DNA of 64,000 nucleotides from RYN-230 sp963770545. Lineage in GTDB: Bacteria; Actinomycetota; Actinomycetes; Streptosporangiales; Streptosporangiaceae. The notes below the pieces were generated by a model. It was not told where the DNA came from. It made no database searches and was given only the letters and a program-made list of their open reading frames with translations. The first letter of the stretch is position 1. Each line of letters opens with the position of its first letter. Location of the stretch: positions 62,001 through 126,000 of the forward strand of contig CAVYQF010000031.1 in the NCBI GenBank assembly GCA_963770545.1. Reading direction: 5' to 3'. Both the position numbers and the translations under genes were made by a program. Shown one piece after another: positions 41,474 to 49,996 of the stretch.

Positions 41474-42157
41474 ATGACTGAGACGAGCGGGGTGAATGCG
41501 GGGGACGGCGGAGCATCATCCGGTCCGTCCGCCAGCACCGTGGTGCACCTGCTGCGCCACGGAGAGGTCTACAACCCGGGCAGGATCCTGTACGGCCGGC
41601 TGCCCGGTTTCCACCTTTCCGAAGAGGGCCGGCTGATGGCTAAGGCCGCCACCGGGTTCCTGGCCGGACGGGACGTGGTGGCGCTGCGCTCGTCGCCGCT
41701 GGACCGGGCCCGGGAGACCGCGGCGCCACTCGCCGCGCAGTTCGGTCTCGAGGTGGACATCGACGAGCGGCTGATCGAGCCGACGAACCGTTACGAGGGC
41801 ACCACGTTCGGCGTGGGCTCCGGCGCGCTGCGCCACCCCGCGGACTGGCGTTACCTCTGGAACCCGTTCCGGCCATCCTGGGGCGAGCCCTACCAGGCCA
41901 TCGCCGCCCGGATGCTGGCAGCCATGGCGGACGCGGCGCGGGCCGCACGAGGCCACGAGGTGGTCTGCATCAGCCACCAGCTGCCTATCTGGACCGCCCG
42001 CCGGGCCATCGAGGGGCAGCACCTCTGGCACGACCCCCGCCACCGGCAATGCGCACTGGCCAGCGTGACCACCTTCCGGTACACGGGGGACACGATCACC
42101 AGCGTGACCTATTGTGAGCCGGCGGGGTCCGGGCCGCCGCAGACGCCCGGGGCTTGA
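41474..42157 (+). CDS. Histidine phosphatase (phosphoglycerate-mutase-like)
   Basis: The phospho-histidine motif L-R-H-G-E is near residue 31, followed by S-P-L-D-R-A-R-E-T-A and the second histidine in V-V-C-I-S-H-Q-L-P. The 227-residue protein is typical of the broad-specificity phosphatase group placed next to resA/ccd genes in actinomycetes. ATG 41474 has no Shine-Dalgarno but follows TAGGCT, a leaderless-type start. Confidence 0.88.
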   Translation: MTETSGVNAGDGGASSGPSASTVVHLLRHGEVYNPGRILYGRLPGFHLSEEGRLMAKAATGFLAGRDVVALRSSPLDRARETAAPLAAQFGLEVDIDERLIEPTNRYEGTTFGVGSGALRHPADWRYLWNPFRPSWGEPYQAIAARMLAAMADAARAARGHEVVCISHQLPIWTARRAIEGQHLWHDPRHRQCALASVTTFRYTGDTITSVTYCEPAGSGPPQTPGA

Positions 42158-42293
42158 AGGAGCGGTGCTGATCGGCCGGAACCGGTGATCAGCCTGGCCG
42201 CGGAGGCCGCCCGGGCCGCCCCGCCGTGAGCCGGCTGGCGTCAGTCAGGCACAATGGGGCCTGGTACTACTGCCTGTAGGAGAATCTCTTCCC

Positions 42294-42920
42294 GTGTCCC
42301 CCCTCGCCCGCCGGACCCGCCGCCCCGCCGGGGCGGGACGCGGCGTTGCGGCAGCCGCCCTCGCGGTCACCGCGGCGCTGGCGGTGGGGGGCTGCACCAC
42401 AGGCAGCATCGCCGCGAGCACGCCGGCCAGCAACGGGCAGAGTTTCGTGGCCGGAGACCCGGGGACCACGGTATTCAAGAGCGGGTCGGGGCCGGTGGCC
42501 CCATCGGTCAGCGGCCCGGTGGTCGGCGGGGGGAAACTCGCGCTGACCACCTACCGCGGTCACGTCGTGGTATTGAACTTCTGGGGCTCATGGTGCACGC
42601 CGTGCCGGGAAGAAGCCCCGGGCCTGGCCGCACTGGCCACGCACTTCAAGGCGTCCGGGGTCCGTTTCCTCGGCATCGATATCCGGGATAGCCCGCCCAG
42701 TGCCGAGGCCTTCATGAGTGACTTCCGGATCAGCTATCCGAGCCTGAACGACCCCAGCGACAACCTCGCCCTCGATTTCCGCGATACGGTGCCGCCCTCC
42801 GGAATCCCGACCACACTGGTGATTTCACGCAGCGGCCGGATCACCGCGCGGGTGATCGGCGGGACCACGTACAACGGGCTGAAGACCCTGATCCAGCGGG
42901 CAGCGGCGGAGCCCGGATGA
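42294..42920 (+). CDS. TlpA/ResA-like thiol-disulfide lipoprotein for cytochrome c maturation
   Basis: The 208-residue protein has a lipoprotein signal (L-A-V-G-G-C34), a flexible linker and a thioredoxin fold with W-G-S-W-C101-T-P-C104, then G-I-P-T-T as the cis-proline region. It should keep the haem-binding cysteines of apocytochrome c reduced outside the membrane. It directly precedes resB and ccsB (gap 40 bp), but the usual electron donor CcdA is not between them. AGGAG precedes GTG 42294. Confidence 0.88.
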   Translation: MSPLARRTRRPAGAGRGVAAAALAVTAALAVGGCTTGSIAASTPASNGQSFVAGDPGTTVFKSGSGPVAPSVSGPVVGGGKLALTTYRGHVVVLNFWGSWCTPCREEAPGLAALATHFKASGVRFLGIDIRDSPPSAEAFMSDFRISYPSLNDPSDNLALDFRDTVPPSGIPTTLVISRSGRITARVIGGTTYNGLKTLIQRAAAEPG

Positions 42921-42960
42921 CCGTGCCCCTCCACGCACCTCGACCTCGGGTGGTGACCCG

Positions 42961-44646
42961 ATGACCGGACTGCGCGTCCCACCCGGGCCAGCCAGCGGCG
43001 CCCGGCCGGATGAGGGTGCCACGGCGGGCGCGCCCACCCCGCCCGCCGGGAACCCCAGCTCGTTCGGCCTGGTTGGCTGGGCACGCTGGGTCTGGCGTCA
43101 GCTGACCTCGATGCGCACTGCGCTGGTGCTGCTGTTCCTGCTGGCCGTGGCCAGCGTCCCCGGCTCCCTGCTGCCGCAGCAGGGCATCGATCCGGCCGCG
43201 GTCCAGCAGTACTACGTCTCGCATCCGGCGCTGGCGCCCTGGCTAGGCCGCCTGTCCCTGTTTAACGTGTTCGCGGCGCCCTGGTTCGCCGCAATCTACC
43301 TGCTGCTGTTCGCCTCCCTGGCCGGCTGCGTGGTACCGCGCAGCGTCCGGCTGGTCCGCTCCGCCCGGGCGCTGCCACCGCCCGCCCCGCGCAACCTGGC
43401 CCGGCTGCCCCAGTCCGTCCGGCACGATGCCGCCCTCGACCCGGCAGCCGCCCTCGACGCCGCCACGGCTGTGTTGCGCCGCCGCAAGTTCCGGCTCCGT
43501 ACTGGTGACGGGTGGGTGTCGGCCGAGAAGGGATACCGCCGCGAACTAGGCAATCTTGTGTTCCACCTGGCTCTGCTGGCTCTCCTGGGCGCGGTGGCCC
43601 TCGGCGGCCTGTACGGGTACAAGGCCAACCGGCTGCTGGTCAGCGGGACCTCGTTCGCCAACACAGTGACCGCGCTGGACGAATTCCGCCCCGGCCGGCT
43701 GGTGTCGCCGTCGGACCTCCAGCCGTTCACGATGACGCTGAACCGCTTCACGGCCTCCTACGTCACCTCCGGCCAGTCGCGTGGCCAGCCGCTGTCCTTC
43801 AACGCGTACATGAGCTACTCCGCGCAGCCGGGTGGCGCGGTCCACCACGACAACCTGCGGGTCAACCACCCGATCAACGTGGACGGCGTGCGCGTCTTCA
43901 TCATCGGCCACGGATACGCGCCGGTTTTCAAGGTCACCGACGGCACCGGGAAGGTGGTTTTCGACCAGCCGGTCCCGTTCATCGCGGTGGGCACCACCGG
44001 CCTGACCTCCGAAGGCGTGGTCAAGGTCCCGGACGCGCAGCCCCACCAGCTCGGGTTCGCCGGCGTGTTCCTGCCCACCGCGGTCGACGCGGGCGGGCAG
44101 CTGGAATCCGTCTTCCCGGCCCCGCTCGCCCCCCGGGTCAGCCTGGTCTCCTACCAGGGCAACCTGGGCATGGACAGCGGCCCGTCGCAATCGGTGTACC
44201 AGCTCAACACGGCCGGCCTGACCCAGCTGCCGGTCGCGCCCCGCCCGCTCGCGATCGGGCAGTCCATCAAGCTCCCGGGCGGTGCGGGCACGCTCACCTT
44301 CGCCGGGTACCGGCAGTGGATCAGCCTGGCCATCACCTACGATCCGGGACAACTGCCCGCGCTGATCGCGGGGCTGGCGGCGCTGGCTGGCCTGCTCCTG
44401 TCCTTCTTCGTCCGCCGCCGCCGGGTGTTCGTCCGGGCCTACCCGGGCCCGGACGGGCAGACCATCGTGGACGTGGGCGGCCTGGCCCGCTCTGACCCGG
44501 CGGGCGGCTTCGATGAGGAATTCACCGGACTGGCCCGTGCCCTGGGCCAGTCCTACGGCGGCAGCACCGAAGCCAGCCCTGATCCTGAGGCCGCTACCTC
44601 CGGGACTCCGTCCCTCACCGCGACCACCGAGGGGAAGTCAGACTGA
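42961..44646 (+). CDS. resB: ResB/Ccs1, cytochrome c synthase subunit
   Basis: ResB with CcsB forms the system II haem-handling synthase that attaches haem to exported cytochromes c. The 561-residue protein has membrane helices near residues 55-75, 105-125, 200-222 and 455-480, with a large extracytoplasmic domain between the last two (V-N-H-P-I-N-V-D-G-V-R-V-F, G-H-G-Y-A-P). The stop overlaps the ccsB start (TGATG, 44644-44648). Confidence 0.92.
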   Translation: MTGLRVPPGPASGARPDEGATAGAPTPPAGNPSSFGLVGWARWVWRQLTSMRTALVLLFLLAVASVPGSLLPQQGIDPAAVQQYYVSHPALAPWLGRLSLFNVFAAPWFAAIYLLLFASLAGCVVPRSVRLVRSARALPPPAPRNLARLPQSVRHDAALDPAAALDAATAVLRRRKFRLRTGDGWVSAEKGYRRELGNLVFHLALLALLGAVALGGLYGYKANRLLVSGTSFANTVTALDEFRPGRLVSPSDLQPFTMTLNRFTASYVTSGQSRGQPLSFNAYMSYSAQPGGAVHHDNLRVNHPINVDGVRVFIIGHGYAPVFKVTDGTGKVVFDQPVPFIAVGTTGLTSEGVVKVPDAQPHQLGFAGVFLPTAVDAGGQLESVFPAPLAPRVSLVSYQGNLGMDSGPSQSVYQLNTAGLTQLPVAPRPLAIGQSIKLPGGAGTLTFAGYRQWISLAITYDPGQLPALIAGLAALAGLLLSFFVRRRRVFVRAYPGPDGQTIVDVGGLARSDPAGGFDEEFTGLARALGQSYGGSTEASPDPEAATSGTPSLTATTEGKSD

Positions 44647-45815
44647 TGCCCGACAACCAGGGCCTGTCCCATCTCAGCGATCACTTCCTGATCGTCGCCG
44701 TCGTGCTGTACTCGCTGGCGGTGATCGCGTTCGCGGCTGACTTCGCCTTCGGGCGGCGCAGCCCTGTCGTGTCCCGGGCCGGGACCGGCGTGCGCCACCG
44801 GGTACCCGCGACGGTCGGGGCGGGCGCTAGTGCCGTGGACGCCGGTGCCGCGCACACCAGTGCCGCGGACGCCAGTGCCGTGGACAGTACTGCAGTGGAT
44901 GACGCTGCGGTGGGCGCCAGTGCGTCGGGCGGCGGCGGGCCGGCCAGTGGTGCCGTAGACCGGGGCGCAGCGGACAGCCCCGTGGCGAACGGCGGTGCGG
45001 CGGGCAGCAGTGGCGTCGCCCGCCGCCAGCGGGGCCGCTCCGACGCGCCACCGGGACGCCTGGTCCGGATCGCCCTCATTCTCACCACGGCAGGCCTGGC
45101 CCTGCACCTCACCGGGGTGGTGACCCGGGGCCTGGCCGTGCACCGGGTCCCGTGGGGTGACATGTACGAGTTCGTAATCTCGGTCTCGTGTGTCGCCGTC
45201 CTGTTCTTCCTCGGCCTGATGATCAAGTACCGGCCCTATTACCTCGGGCTGTTCTTCTTGGCCCCGATCGTGATCATCATGGGGCTGGCCCAGACCGTCA
45301 TCTACACTCCGGCCGGGCCGCTGGTGCCCGCGCTGAACTCCTATTGGCTCGCCATTCACGTGACCGCGATGACCCTGGCCAGCGGGACGTTCATGGTGGC
45401 CGCGGTGCTCGCCATCGTGTACCTGTTCGCCGAACGGCACACCCGGCGGGTGGCGGCCGGGCTGGCCAGCCGCTACGGCGAGGTGTTCCGGCTGCTCCCC
45501 AGCGCGGAGCGGCTCGATCAGATCGCCTACCGGACCGTGGTCTTCGCGTTCCCGATCTGGACCTTCGGCATCATGGCCGGAGCCATCTGGGCGGACGAGG
45601 CGTGGGGCCGGTACTGGGGCTGGGACCCCACCGAGACCTGGGCGTTCATCACCTGGGTGGTGTACGCGTGCTTCCTGCACGCCCGGGTCACGGCAGGCTG
45701 GCGCGGCCGCCGGGCCGCCATCATCCAGTTGGTCGGGTTCGGCTGCCTGCTGTTCAACCTGCTGGGCGTCAGCCTGTTCATCACCGGCCTGCATTCCTAC
45801 GCCGGCCTGAGCTGA
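44646..45815 (+). CDS. ccsB: CcsB/CcsA, haem-channel subunit of cytochrome c synthase
   Basis: The C-terminal two-thirds carries the tryptophan-rich haem-binding motif W-G-R-Y-W-G-W-D-P-T-E-T-W and flanking histidines (A-I-H-V-T-A-M, L-H-A-R). Residues 45-130 form an Ala/Ser/Asp linker made of 15-bp repeats (about 44824-44935), much longer than in typical CcsB and inserted after the first helix. All catalytic features are intact, so the insert is probably a cytoplasmic or periplasmic loop tolerated by the enzyme. Confidence 0.93.
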   Translation: MPDNQGLSHLSDHFLIVAVVLYSLAVIAFAADFAFGRRSPVVSRAGTGVRHRVPATVGAGASAVDAGAAHTSAADASAVDSTAVDDAAVGASASGGGGPASGAVDRGAADSPVANGGAAGSSGVARRQRGRSDAPPGRLVRIALILTTAGLALHLTGVVTRGLAVHRVPWGDMYEFVISVSCVAVLFFLGLMIKYRPYYLGLFFLAPIVIIMGLAQTVIYTPAGPLVPALNSYWLAIHVTAMTLASGTFMVAAVLAIVYLFAERHTRRVAAGLASRYGEVFRLLPSAERLDQIAYRTVVFAFPIWTFGIMAGAIWADEAWGRYWGWDPTETWAFITWVVYACFLHARVTAGWRGRRAAIIQLVGFGCLLFNLLGVSLFITGLHSYAGLS

Positions 45816-45864
45816 GCCCGGGCGGAAGGTCAAGGGCCGGTGCGGCGCACCGGAGGCAGCCGGG

Positions 45865-45924
45865 CCCGGGCAAGCGGCCGGTCCCGGGCAAGCAGCCGGT
45901 CCCGGGCAAGCAGCCGGTCCCGGG
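45865..45924. repeat. 18-bp tandem repeats after ccsB
   Basis: CCCGGGCAAGCAGCCGGT occurs three times (the first with one substitution), then a fourth partial copy. It lies between the convergent ccsB and 45934 genes. It shares the CCCGGG core with the repeats after hemL. Confidence 0.85.
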
Positions 45925-45933
45925 GGAAATTGG

Positions 45934-46224
45934 TCAGTCTTCGGTGCCGGGTTCGCCGTCGCCCCGGATGAGCCGGTCGAGTTCCCCGAGGAAGTCGGCA
46001 TCGTCGTCGGGCCCGCGGGGCATGGCCCAGTCTTCGGACACCGCCGTCCCAGCTAGTGACACACGGTCATCGGCCGACGCGTACCGTCCACGACCTGCCG
46101 GGTGCCGGCGGAAGGCTGCCTCCGCCGCTGATCCCTCTGGCCGGGCCAGCCGCCGTGGCCACCGGGACCAGCAGGCCCAGAAAGCGAGGGTGAGCAGCGC
46201 AGATAGGGCACCGACTAGCCACAT
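45934..46224 (-). CDS. Small membrane protein of unknown function (96 aa)
   Basis: ATG 46224 opens a protein with one N-terminal membrane helix (W-L-V-G-A-L-S-A-L-L-T-L-A-F-W-A-C-W), a basic stretch and an acidic C-terminus ending in D-F-L-G-E-L-D-R-L-I-R-G-D. Conserved length and place next to ccsB are, as I recall, seen in other actinomycetes, suggesting a link to cytochrome assembly, but no function can be stated. Confidence 0.65.
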   Translation of the reverse strand: MWLVGALSALLTLAFWACWSRWPRRLARPEGSAAEAAFRRHPAGRGRYASADDRVSLAGTAVSEDWAMPRGPDDDADFLGELDRLIRGDGEPGTED

Positions 46225-46279
46225 GCGCGCAGCTTAGCCAAGCCGGGACCCCTTCGTCAGTAAATGAGAAGAGTCACTC

Positions 46280-46319
46280 GGTAACGGTACGAGATCCATA
46301 ACCGGTAACAGCGGGTAAC
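46280..46319. promoter_or_regulatory. Three GGTAAC direct repeats upstream of the metallopeptidase gene
   Basis: GGTAAC occurs at 46280, 46304 and 46314, with the near-palindrome ATAACCGGTAAC around the second. They lie 70-110 bp before the start at 46389, in an AT-richer patch, and could bind a regulator of the divergent pair of genes. Confidence 0.35.
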
Positions 46320-46388
46320 GACAGATGACGTTCGCGCAGTTTCGTCATACGCTGGCAGCCTGGCACGCGATCGCTGGGAGTGCGACTT

Positions 46389-48086
46389 ATGCGGCTGCGG
46401 CTTTTCGATCGCGTTCGCCGGTACATCCGGCCGGGCCCGGGGGGATCGCGATCACGCGGTAGCACCAGGCCGGGGCCCCCGGCAGTGGGCGGCTCTGTCG
46501 TCATGCCGCCAGCCGGCCGGCATCGTCGCGACCACATCCCCGCACCAGGCCAGGAATCCGCCAGCTCATCCGTGAGCGCCGGGATGACAGGCGGGGCCGG
46601 GACCCTGGATGGCGGCGGACCCGTGGAGCCGGCCCCGCAGGTAGGGCTGCCGCGCCGGGTGCGCCGGGCCGGGCCGGGCCGGGCCGGGCCAGGACCAGAG
46701 TCATCAGGGCCAGGGTCATCAGGGCCAGGGCCAGCCGGAGCGGGCACCACCGGGACAGCCCCGCCGTGGCCCCCAAACGCCGCGGGATCAGCGCCACCGA
46801 CATCAGGCCCCGGGACCGGCGGTGCAGGCACCGCCGGGACCAGGCCAGGCGGACCGTGGACACCGCGGATCAGGCCACCCGCCGTGGGCGCCGCCGGGAC
46901 CGGGCCGGCGGCCCCAGAAGCCGGGCCGCCCGGGCCTGGGACAGCAGGAACGGCGCCAGGCACGCGCGGAACCGGGCCAGATCAGGGCGCGGACGACCAG
47001 ACGCGAACCGGCCGCTCCAGGGCGGCCCGGACCCGATCTGACCGGACCCGATCTGACCGGACCGGGACTGACCGGACCGGGACTGACCAGGCCGGGACTG
47101 ACCAGGCCGGGACTGACCAGGCCGGGACCGCGCGGGCGGAATCCCCAGCGCCCGGATCGGCCTGGACGGGGACTCCCGCGCCCAGAACGAGCAGGCCCGC
47201 GGGGAGCGGCCCCGGGTCCGCTGGCAGCGGCGGCCCGGGCACCGGGGCCACGCGGGCCGCCGGGCGGCCGGCCGGACAGGATCGCGCCGCGATCCGCCCC
47301 GCCCCCGGGCACGCCCTGCCCCGGCGAACGGGCGGGCGGGCGAAAGGCGCCGTGCCCGGCAAGGACGCGCGCGGGCGATCGGGACCGGTCGCGGACGCGG
47401 CCCGCGGCGTGGCCGGGGAGCCCGCCCGCCCGGCCGAGGCGGACGCGGCCAGGCTGCCCTGGTACGAGGTCGCACACGCGCGGCGGGCCGCGGAGGGCTA
47501 TCAGAACTGCGGGCCGCTGGAACGGGTCCTGCGCCGTGAATGGCCGCCCAGCAAAGTGCCCTCGTCCCCGGTGGTGCGCGCGGTCAACCGCCTCGCCGAA
47601 CTGCCCCTGATGATCAAGGAAATCCTCGCCGCGGGCGTGGACGCGATCCACGTGGGGGAGGGGGGCGTCCCGGAACTGGACGACATGGCGCGGCTGCGCG
47701 GCGTCCCGTTGCCGTCTGGCCGCGCGACCTGGGACGCCTGCGCGGGCGCGTACGGCGAGAGGAAGATCATCGTAGGATCGCGGCCCTCGTCGGCACCCGA
47801 CGTCATGTGCCACGAGGTCGGGCACGCCCTCGACGACATCGACCGGGAGCAGGGCCGCTGGCAGTCCGACTCGGACGAGTTCCGCCAGTTGTACCAGCGT
47901 TGCGAAGGGTCACTGGTGAGCGACTTCCACAAGCAGCCTGGGGATCTGGGCCGCCGGGAGTTCTTCGCCGACGCGTTCGCCGCCATTGCCTCGCGCCAGC
48001 GCCCGGCGCTGGTGGACATGCTCGGCGGCAACATCCGGACCGCTCTTGATGTGATGCTCTACTTCAATCTCCGCTATGGGCTTTAG
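46389..48086 (+). CDS. Putative lethal-factor-like (ATLF) zinc metallopeptidase with long disordered N-terminus
   Basis: ATG 46389 follows GGGAG by 8 nt. The first 360 or so residues are Gly/Pro/Thr/Ala-rich and contain 15-bp tandem repeats (about 47025-47128, G-T-D-Q-A units), probably disordered. The last 200 residues are folded: W-Y-E-V-A-H-A-R-R-A, A-L-P-L-M-I-K-E-I-L, and the zincin motif H475-E-V-G-H479-A-L-D-D with a third ligand candidate at E524 in R-E-F-F-A-D-A-F-A-A. This layout matches the anthrax-lethal-factor-like domain found in bacterial toxins. There is no signal peptide, so export by another route or an intracellular role is possible. The 90-aa gene follows after 11 bp. Confidence 0.7.
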   Translation: MRLRLFDRVRRYIRPGPGGSRSRGSTRPGPPAVGGSVVMPPAGRHRRDHIPAPGQESASSSVSAGMTGGAGTLDGGGPVEPAPQVGLPRRVRRAGPGRAGPGPESSGPGSSGPGPAGAGTTGTAPPWPPNAAGSAPPTSGPGTGGAGTAGTRPGGPWTPRIRPPAVGAAGTGPAAPEAGPPGPGTAGTAPGTRGTGPDQGADDQTRTGRSRAARTRSDRTRSDRTGTDRTGTDQAGTDQAGTDQAGTARAESPAPGSAWTGTPAPRTSRPAGSGPGSAGSGGPGTGATRAAGRPAGQDRAAIRPAPGHALPRRTGGRAKGAVPGKDARGRSGPVADAARGVAGEPARPAEADAARLPWYEVAHARRAAEGYQNCGPLERVLRREWPPSKVPSSPVVRAVNRLAELPLMIKEILAAGVDAIHVGEGGVPELDDMARLRGVPLPSGRATWDACAGAYGERKIIVGSRPSSAPDVMCHEVGHALDDIDREQGRWQSDSDEFRQLYQRCEGSLVSDFHKQPGDLGRREFFADAFAAIASRQRPALVDMLGGNIRTALDVMLYFNLRYGL

Positions 48087-48097
48087 AGTGTTGGGTG

Positions 48098-48370
48098 ATG
48101 CATGTTATCCAGCTGCCGAACGGGAACCTCCTGGTTCCCGAGTCAGTGCTGGCTGACGAGGGGCAGCTGATCGGTGATGCGTACGTGGAAATCGGTCCGG
48201 CCGACGCGGACTACGATCGCCTGGCCGCGCACGCGATAACCGAGGACGAGCTGGAGGCCCAGCGGCGCCGGTGGCGTGAGGGCGACGCGGAGCTGCAGCG
48301 GCAGTTCGCCGAGTACCGGGCGAGCCTGGGCGTAGCGCCCGGCCCGGCCAAGCGGCCCGACGCGGAGTGA
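48098..48370 (+). CDS. Small acidic helical protein paired with the metallopeptidase (90 aa)
   Basis: ATG 48098 is used (GTG 48095 is an alternative). The product begins M-H-V-I-Q-L-P-N-G-N-L-L-V-P and continues as a charged helix (E-L-E-A-Q-R-R-R-W-R-E-G-D-A-E-L-Q-R-Q-F-A-E-Y). No family is recognised. Position 11 bp after a toxin-like metallopeptidase makes it a candidate inhibitor, immunity protein or chaperone, which is inference only. Confidence 0.65.
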   Translation: MHVIQLPNGNLLVPESVLADEGQLIGDAYVEIGPADADYDRLAAHAITEDELEAQRRRWREGDAELQRQFAEYRASLGVAPGPAKRPDAE

Positions 48371-48418
48371 CTCCGACGCCGACTTGTCCGGCGTGGGCTG
48401 AGCGGCCGGCGAGCCAGG

Positions 48419-48628
48419 CTAACTACCCTGATCCTCGTCCTGGCTGGTCCCGGCGTCGCCACGGAGCAGCGCGCGGACTTCGGACTCGCGGAACCGGCGA
48501 TGCCCGCCGGGCGTGCGGATGCTGCTGATGCGGCCGGACGCCGCCCACCGGGTGACGGTCTTCGGGTCGACCCGGAACAGGGCAGCGACCTCCCCCGGGG
48601 TCAGGAGGCGCTCATTGCTGCCGTCCAC
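48419..48628 (-). CDS. bldC: BldC developmental regulator
   Basis: GTG 48628 follows AGGAGGGG. The 69-residue single MerR-type domain L-L-T-P-G-E-V-A-A-L-F-R-V-D-P-K-T-V-T-R-W-A with the wing R-T-P-G-G-H-R-R-F-R is nearly identical to Streptomyces BldC. BldC binds DNA as head-to-tail oligomers and controls the onset of development. The open frame extends to 49483, but the part above GTG 48628 is antisense to the dehydratase. It ends convergent with the 48098 gene. Confidence 0.92.
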   Translation of the reverse strand: MDGSNERLLTPGEVAALFRVDPKTVTRWAASGRISSIRTPGGHRRFRESEVRALLRGDAGTSQDEDQGS

Positions 48629-48748
48629 GCACGTCCCCTCCTGACCTGCCGTTGCGGGCTCATGATCGGGCCTGCCCCAAGTGTGGCGACTAACGACGGT
48701 TTTCTCCCTAGTTTCCTTAAAACCGTGGCCCTCATCTAGGGTGATCGC

Positions 48749-49741
48749 GTGCAGCCGCTCGTGTCGATCGACGAGATCCGGACCGCCGCGACGGCTCTGA
48801 CCGGGGTGTCCGTCCGTACCCCCCTGGTCCCGTTCCCGCGGGCCGAGCCCGCCTTGCTGGTTAAGCCCGAATCGTTGCAGCCCGTGGGGGCGTTCAAACT
48901 GCGTGGCGCCTACGCCGCGATGAGCGCGCTGCCTGCCGCGGCCCGGGAGATCGGGGTGGTGACCCACTCCAGCGGCAACCACGGTCAGGCCGTCGCTTAC
49001 GCCGCTGCGCTGCTCGGCATGCCCGCGGTGGTGGTGGTCCCGGATAACGCCCCCGCCGTCAAGGTCGCGGCCATCCGCCGGCTGGGTGCGGAGATCGTCG
49101 TCTCGACGCCCGGCCTGGCCGCCCGGCTGGCGGCCACCCGGGAGATCGCCACCCAGCGCGGGGCGGTGTCGATCCCGCCGTTCGACGACCGGCGGGTGAT
49201 CGCGGGCCAGGGCACGGTCGGCCTGGAGATCGCGGCCGACTGCCCGGGGGCGGACTTGGTCGTGGTCCCGGTGGGCGGCGGCGGGCTGATCGCCGGCGTG
49301 GCCACCGCGGTCCGCTCCCTCTGCCCGGGCGCCGCCGTGATCGGCGTGGAGCCCGAACTCGCCGCGGACGCACGCGACTCGCTGCACGAGGGCCAGCAGG
49401 TGGCCTGGCCCCCCGAGTTCACCCAGCAGACCATCGCTGATGCGCTGCGTGTCGATCAGGTCGGTGCCCTGCCGCTGCAGCACATGCTGGAGTATGTGCA
49501 GGACATCATCACCGTCACCGAGGACGAGATCCGGGCGGCGGTCCGGCGGCTGGCCCTGGACGCCCGGCTGATCGCGGAACCCGGCGGTGCGGTGGCCGTG
49601 GCCGCGTGCCTGTTCCGCCGCAAGGAACTGCCCTCGGCCGCAGCGACCGTGGCCGTGCTGTCGGGCGGCAACATCGACCCCGGGATGCTGCTGGACATCC
49701 TGGCCGATGACCCGTCCGCCGGGCCGGAGAGCGGCGAGTAG
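48749..49741 (+). CDS. PLP-dependent threonine/serine dehydratase (fold type II)
   Basis: The 330-residue enzyme has the PLP lysine motif G-A-F-K-L-R-G-A, S-S-G-N-H-G-Q-A and the glycine-rich phosphate loop V-G-G-G-G-L. The ACT regulatory domain of biosynthetic IlvA is absent, so it is a catabolic threonine dehydratase or serine racemase type. GTG 48749 lies 6 nt after TAGGGT, a leaderless-type start, and is divergent from bldC (120 bp). Confidence 0.9.
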   Translation: MQPLVSIDEIRTAATALTGVSVRTPLVPFPRAEPALLVKPESLQPVGAFKLRGAYAAMSALPAAAREIGVVTHSSGNHGQAVAYAAALLGMPAVVVVPDNAPAVKVAAIRRLGAEIVVSTPGLAARLAATREIATQRGAVSIPPFDDRRVIAGQGTVGLEIAADCPGADLVVVPVGGGGLIAGVATAVRSLCPGAAVIGVEPELAADARDSLHEGQQVAWPPEFTQQTIADALRVDQVGALPLQHMLEYVQDIITVTEDEIRAAVRRLALDARLIAEPGGAVAVAACLFRRKELPSAAATVAVLSGGNIDPGMLLDILADDPSAGPESGE

Positions 49742-49753
49742 GCTGGAGCCGCC

Positions 49754-49996
49754 ATGCGTTCCGCCCTCGCCTACACCACGGCCCGAATCTTGCTGTTCGT
49801 CGCCGCCACCGCCCTGCTCTACCTGGCCGGCCTGCGGAGCGTGCTGCTTCTCGGGGCCGCGCTGCTGGTCAGCGGTATCTTCAGCTACGTGGTGCTCTCC
49901 CGGCAGCGGGACGCGATGTCTAGTGCTATCACGTCACGCCTGCACGGTTTCCGCGGGCGCCTCGACGCGGGCAGCCGCGCCGAGGACGACGACTAG
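49754..49996 (+). CDS. DUF4229 membrane protein (80 aa)
   Basis: Two hydrophobic helices (about residues 8-25 and 28-48) are followed by a charged tail with R-Q-R-D-A-M-S-S-A-I-T, the pattern of DUF4229 proteins. ATG 49754 follows TAGGCT at 9 nt without Shine-Dalgarno. It overlaps the end of the convergent sulfurylase-like gene by four bases. Function is unknown. Confidence 0.75.
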   Translation: MRSALAYTTARILLFVAATALLYLAGLRSVLLLGAALLVSGIFSYVVLSRQRDAMSSAITSRLHGFRGRLDAGSRAEDDD

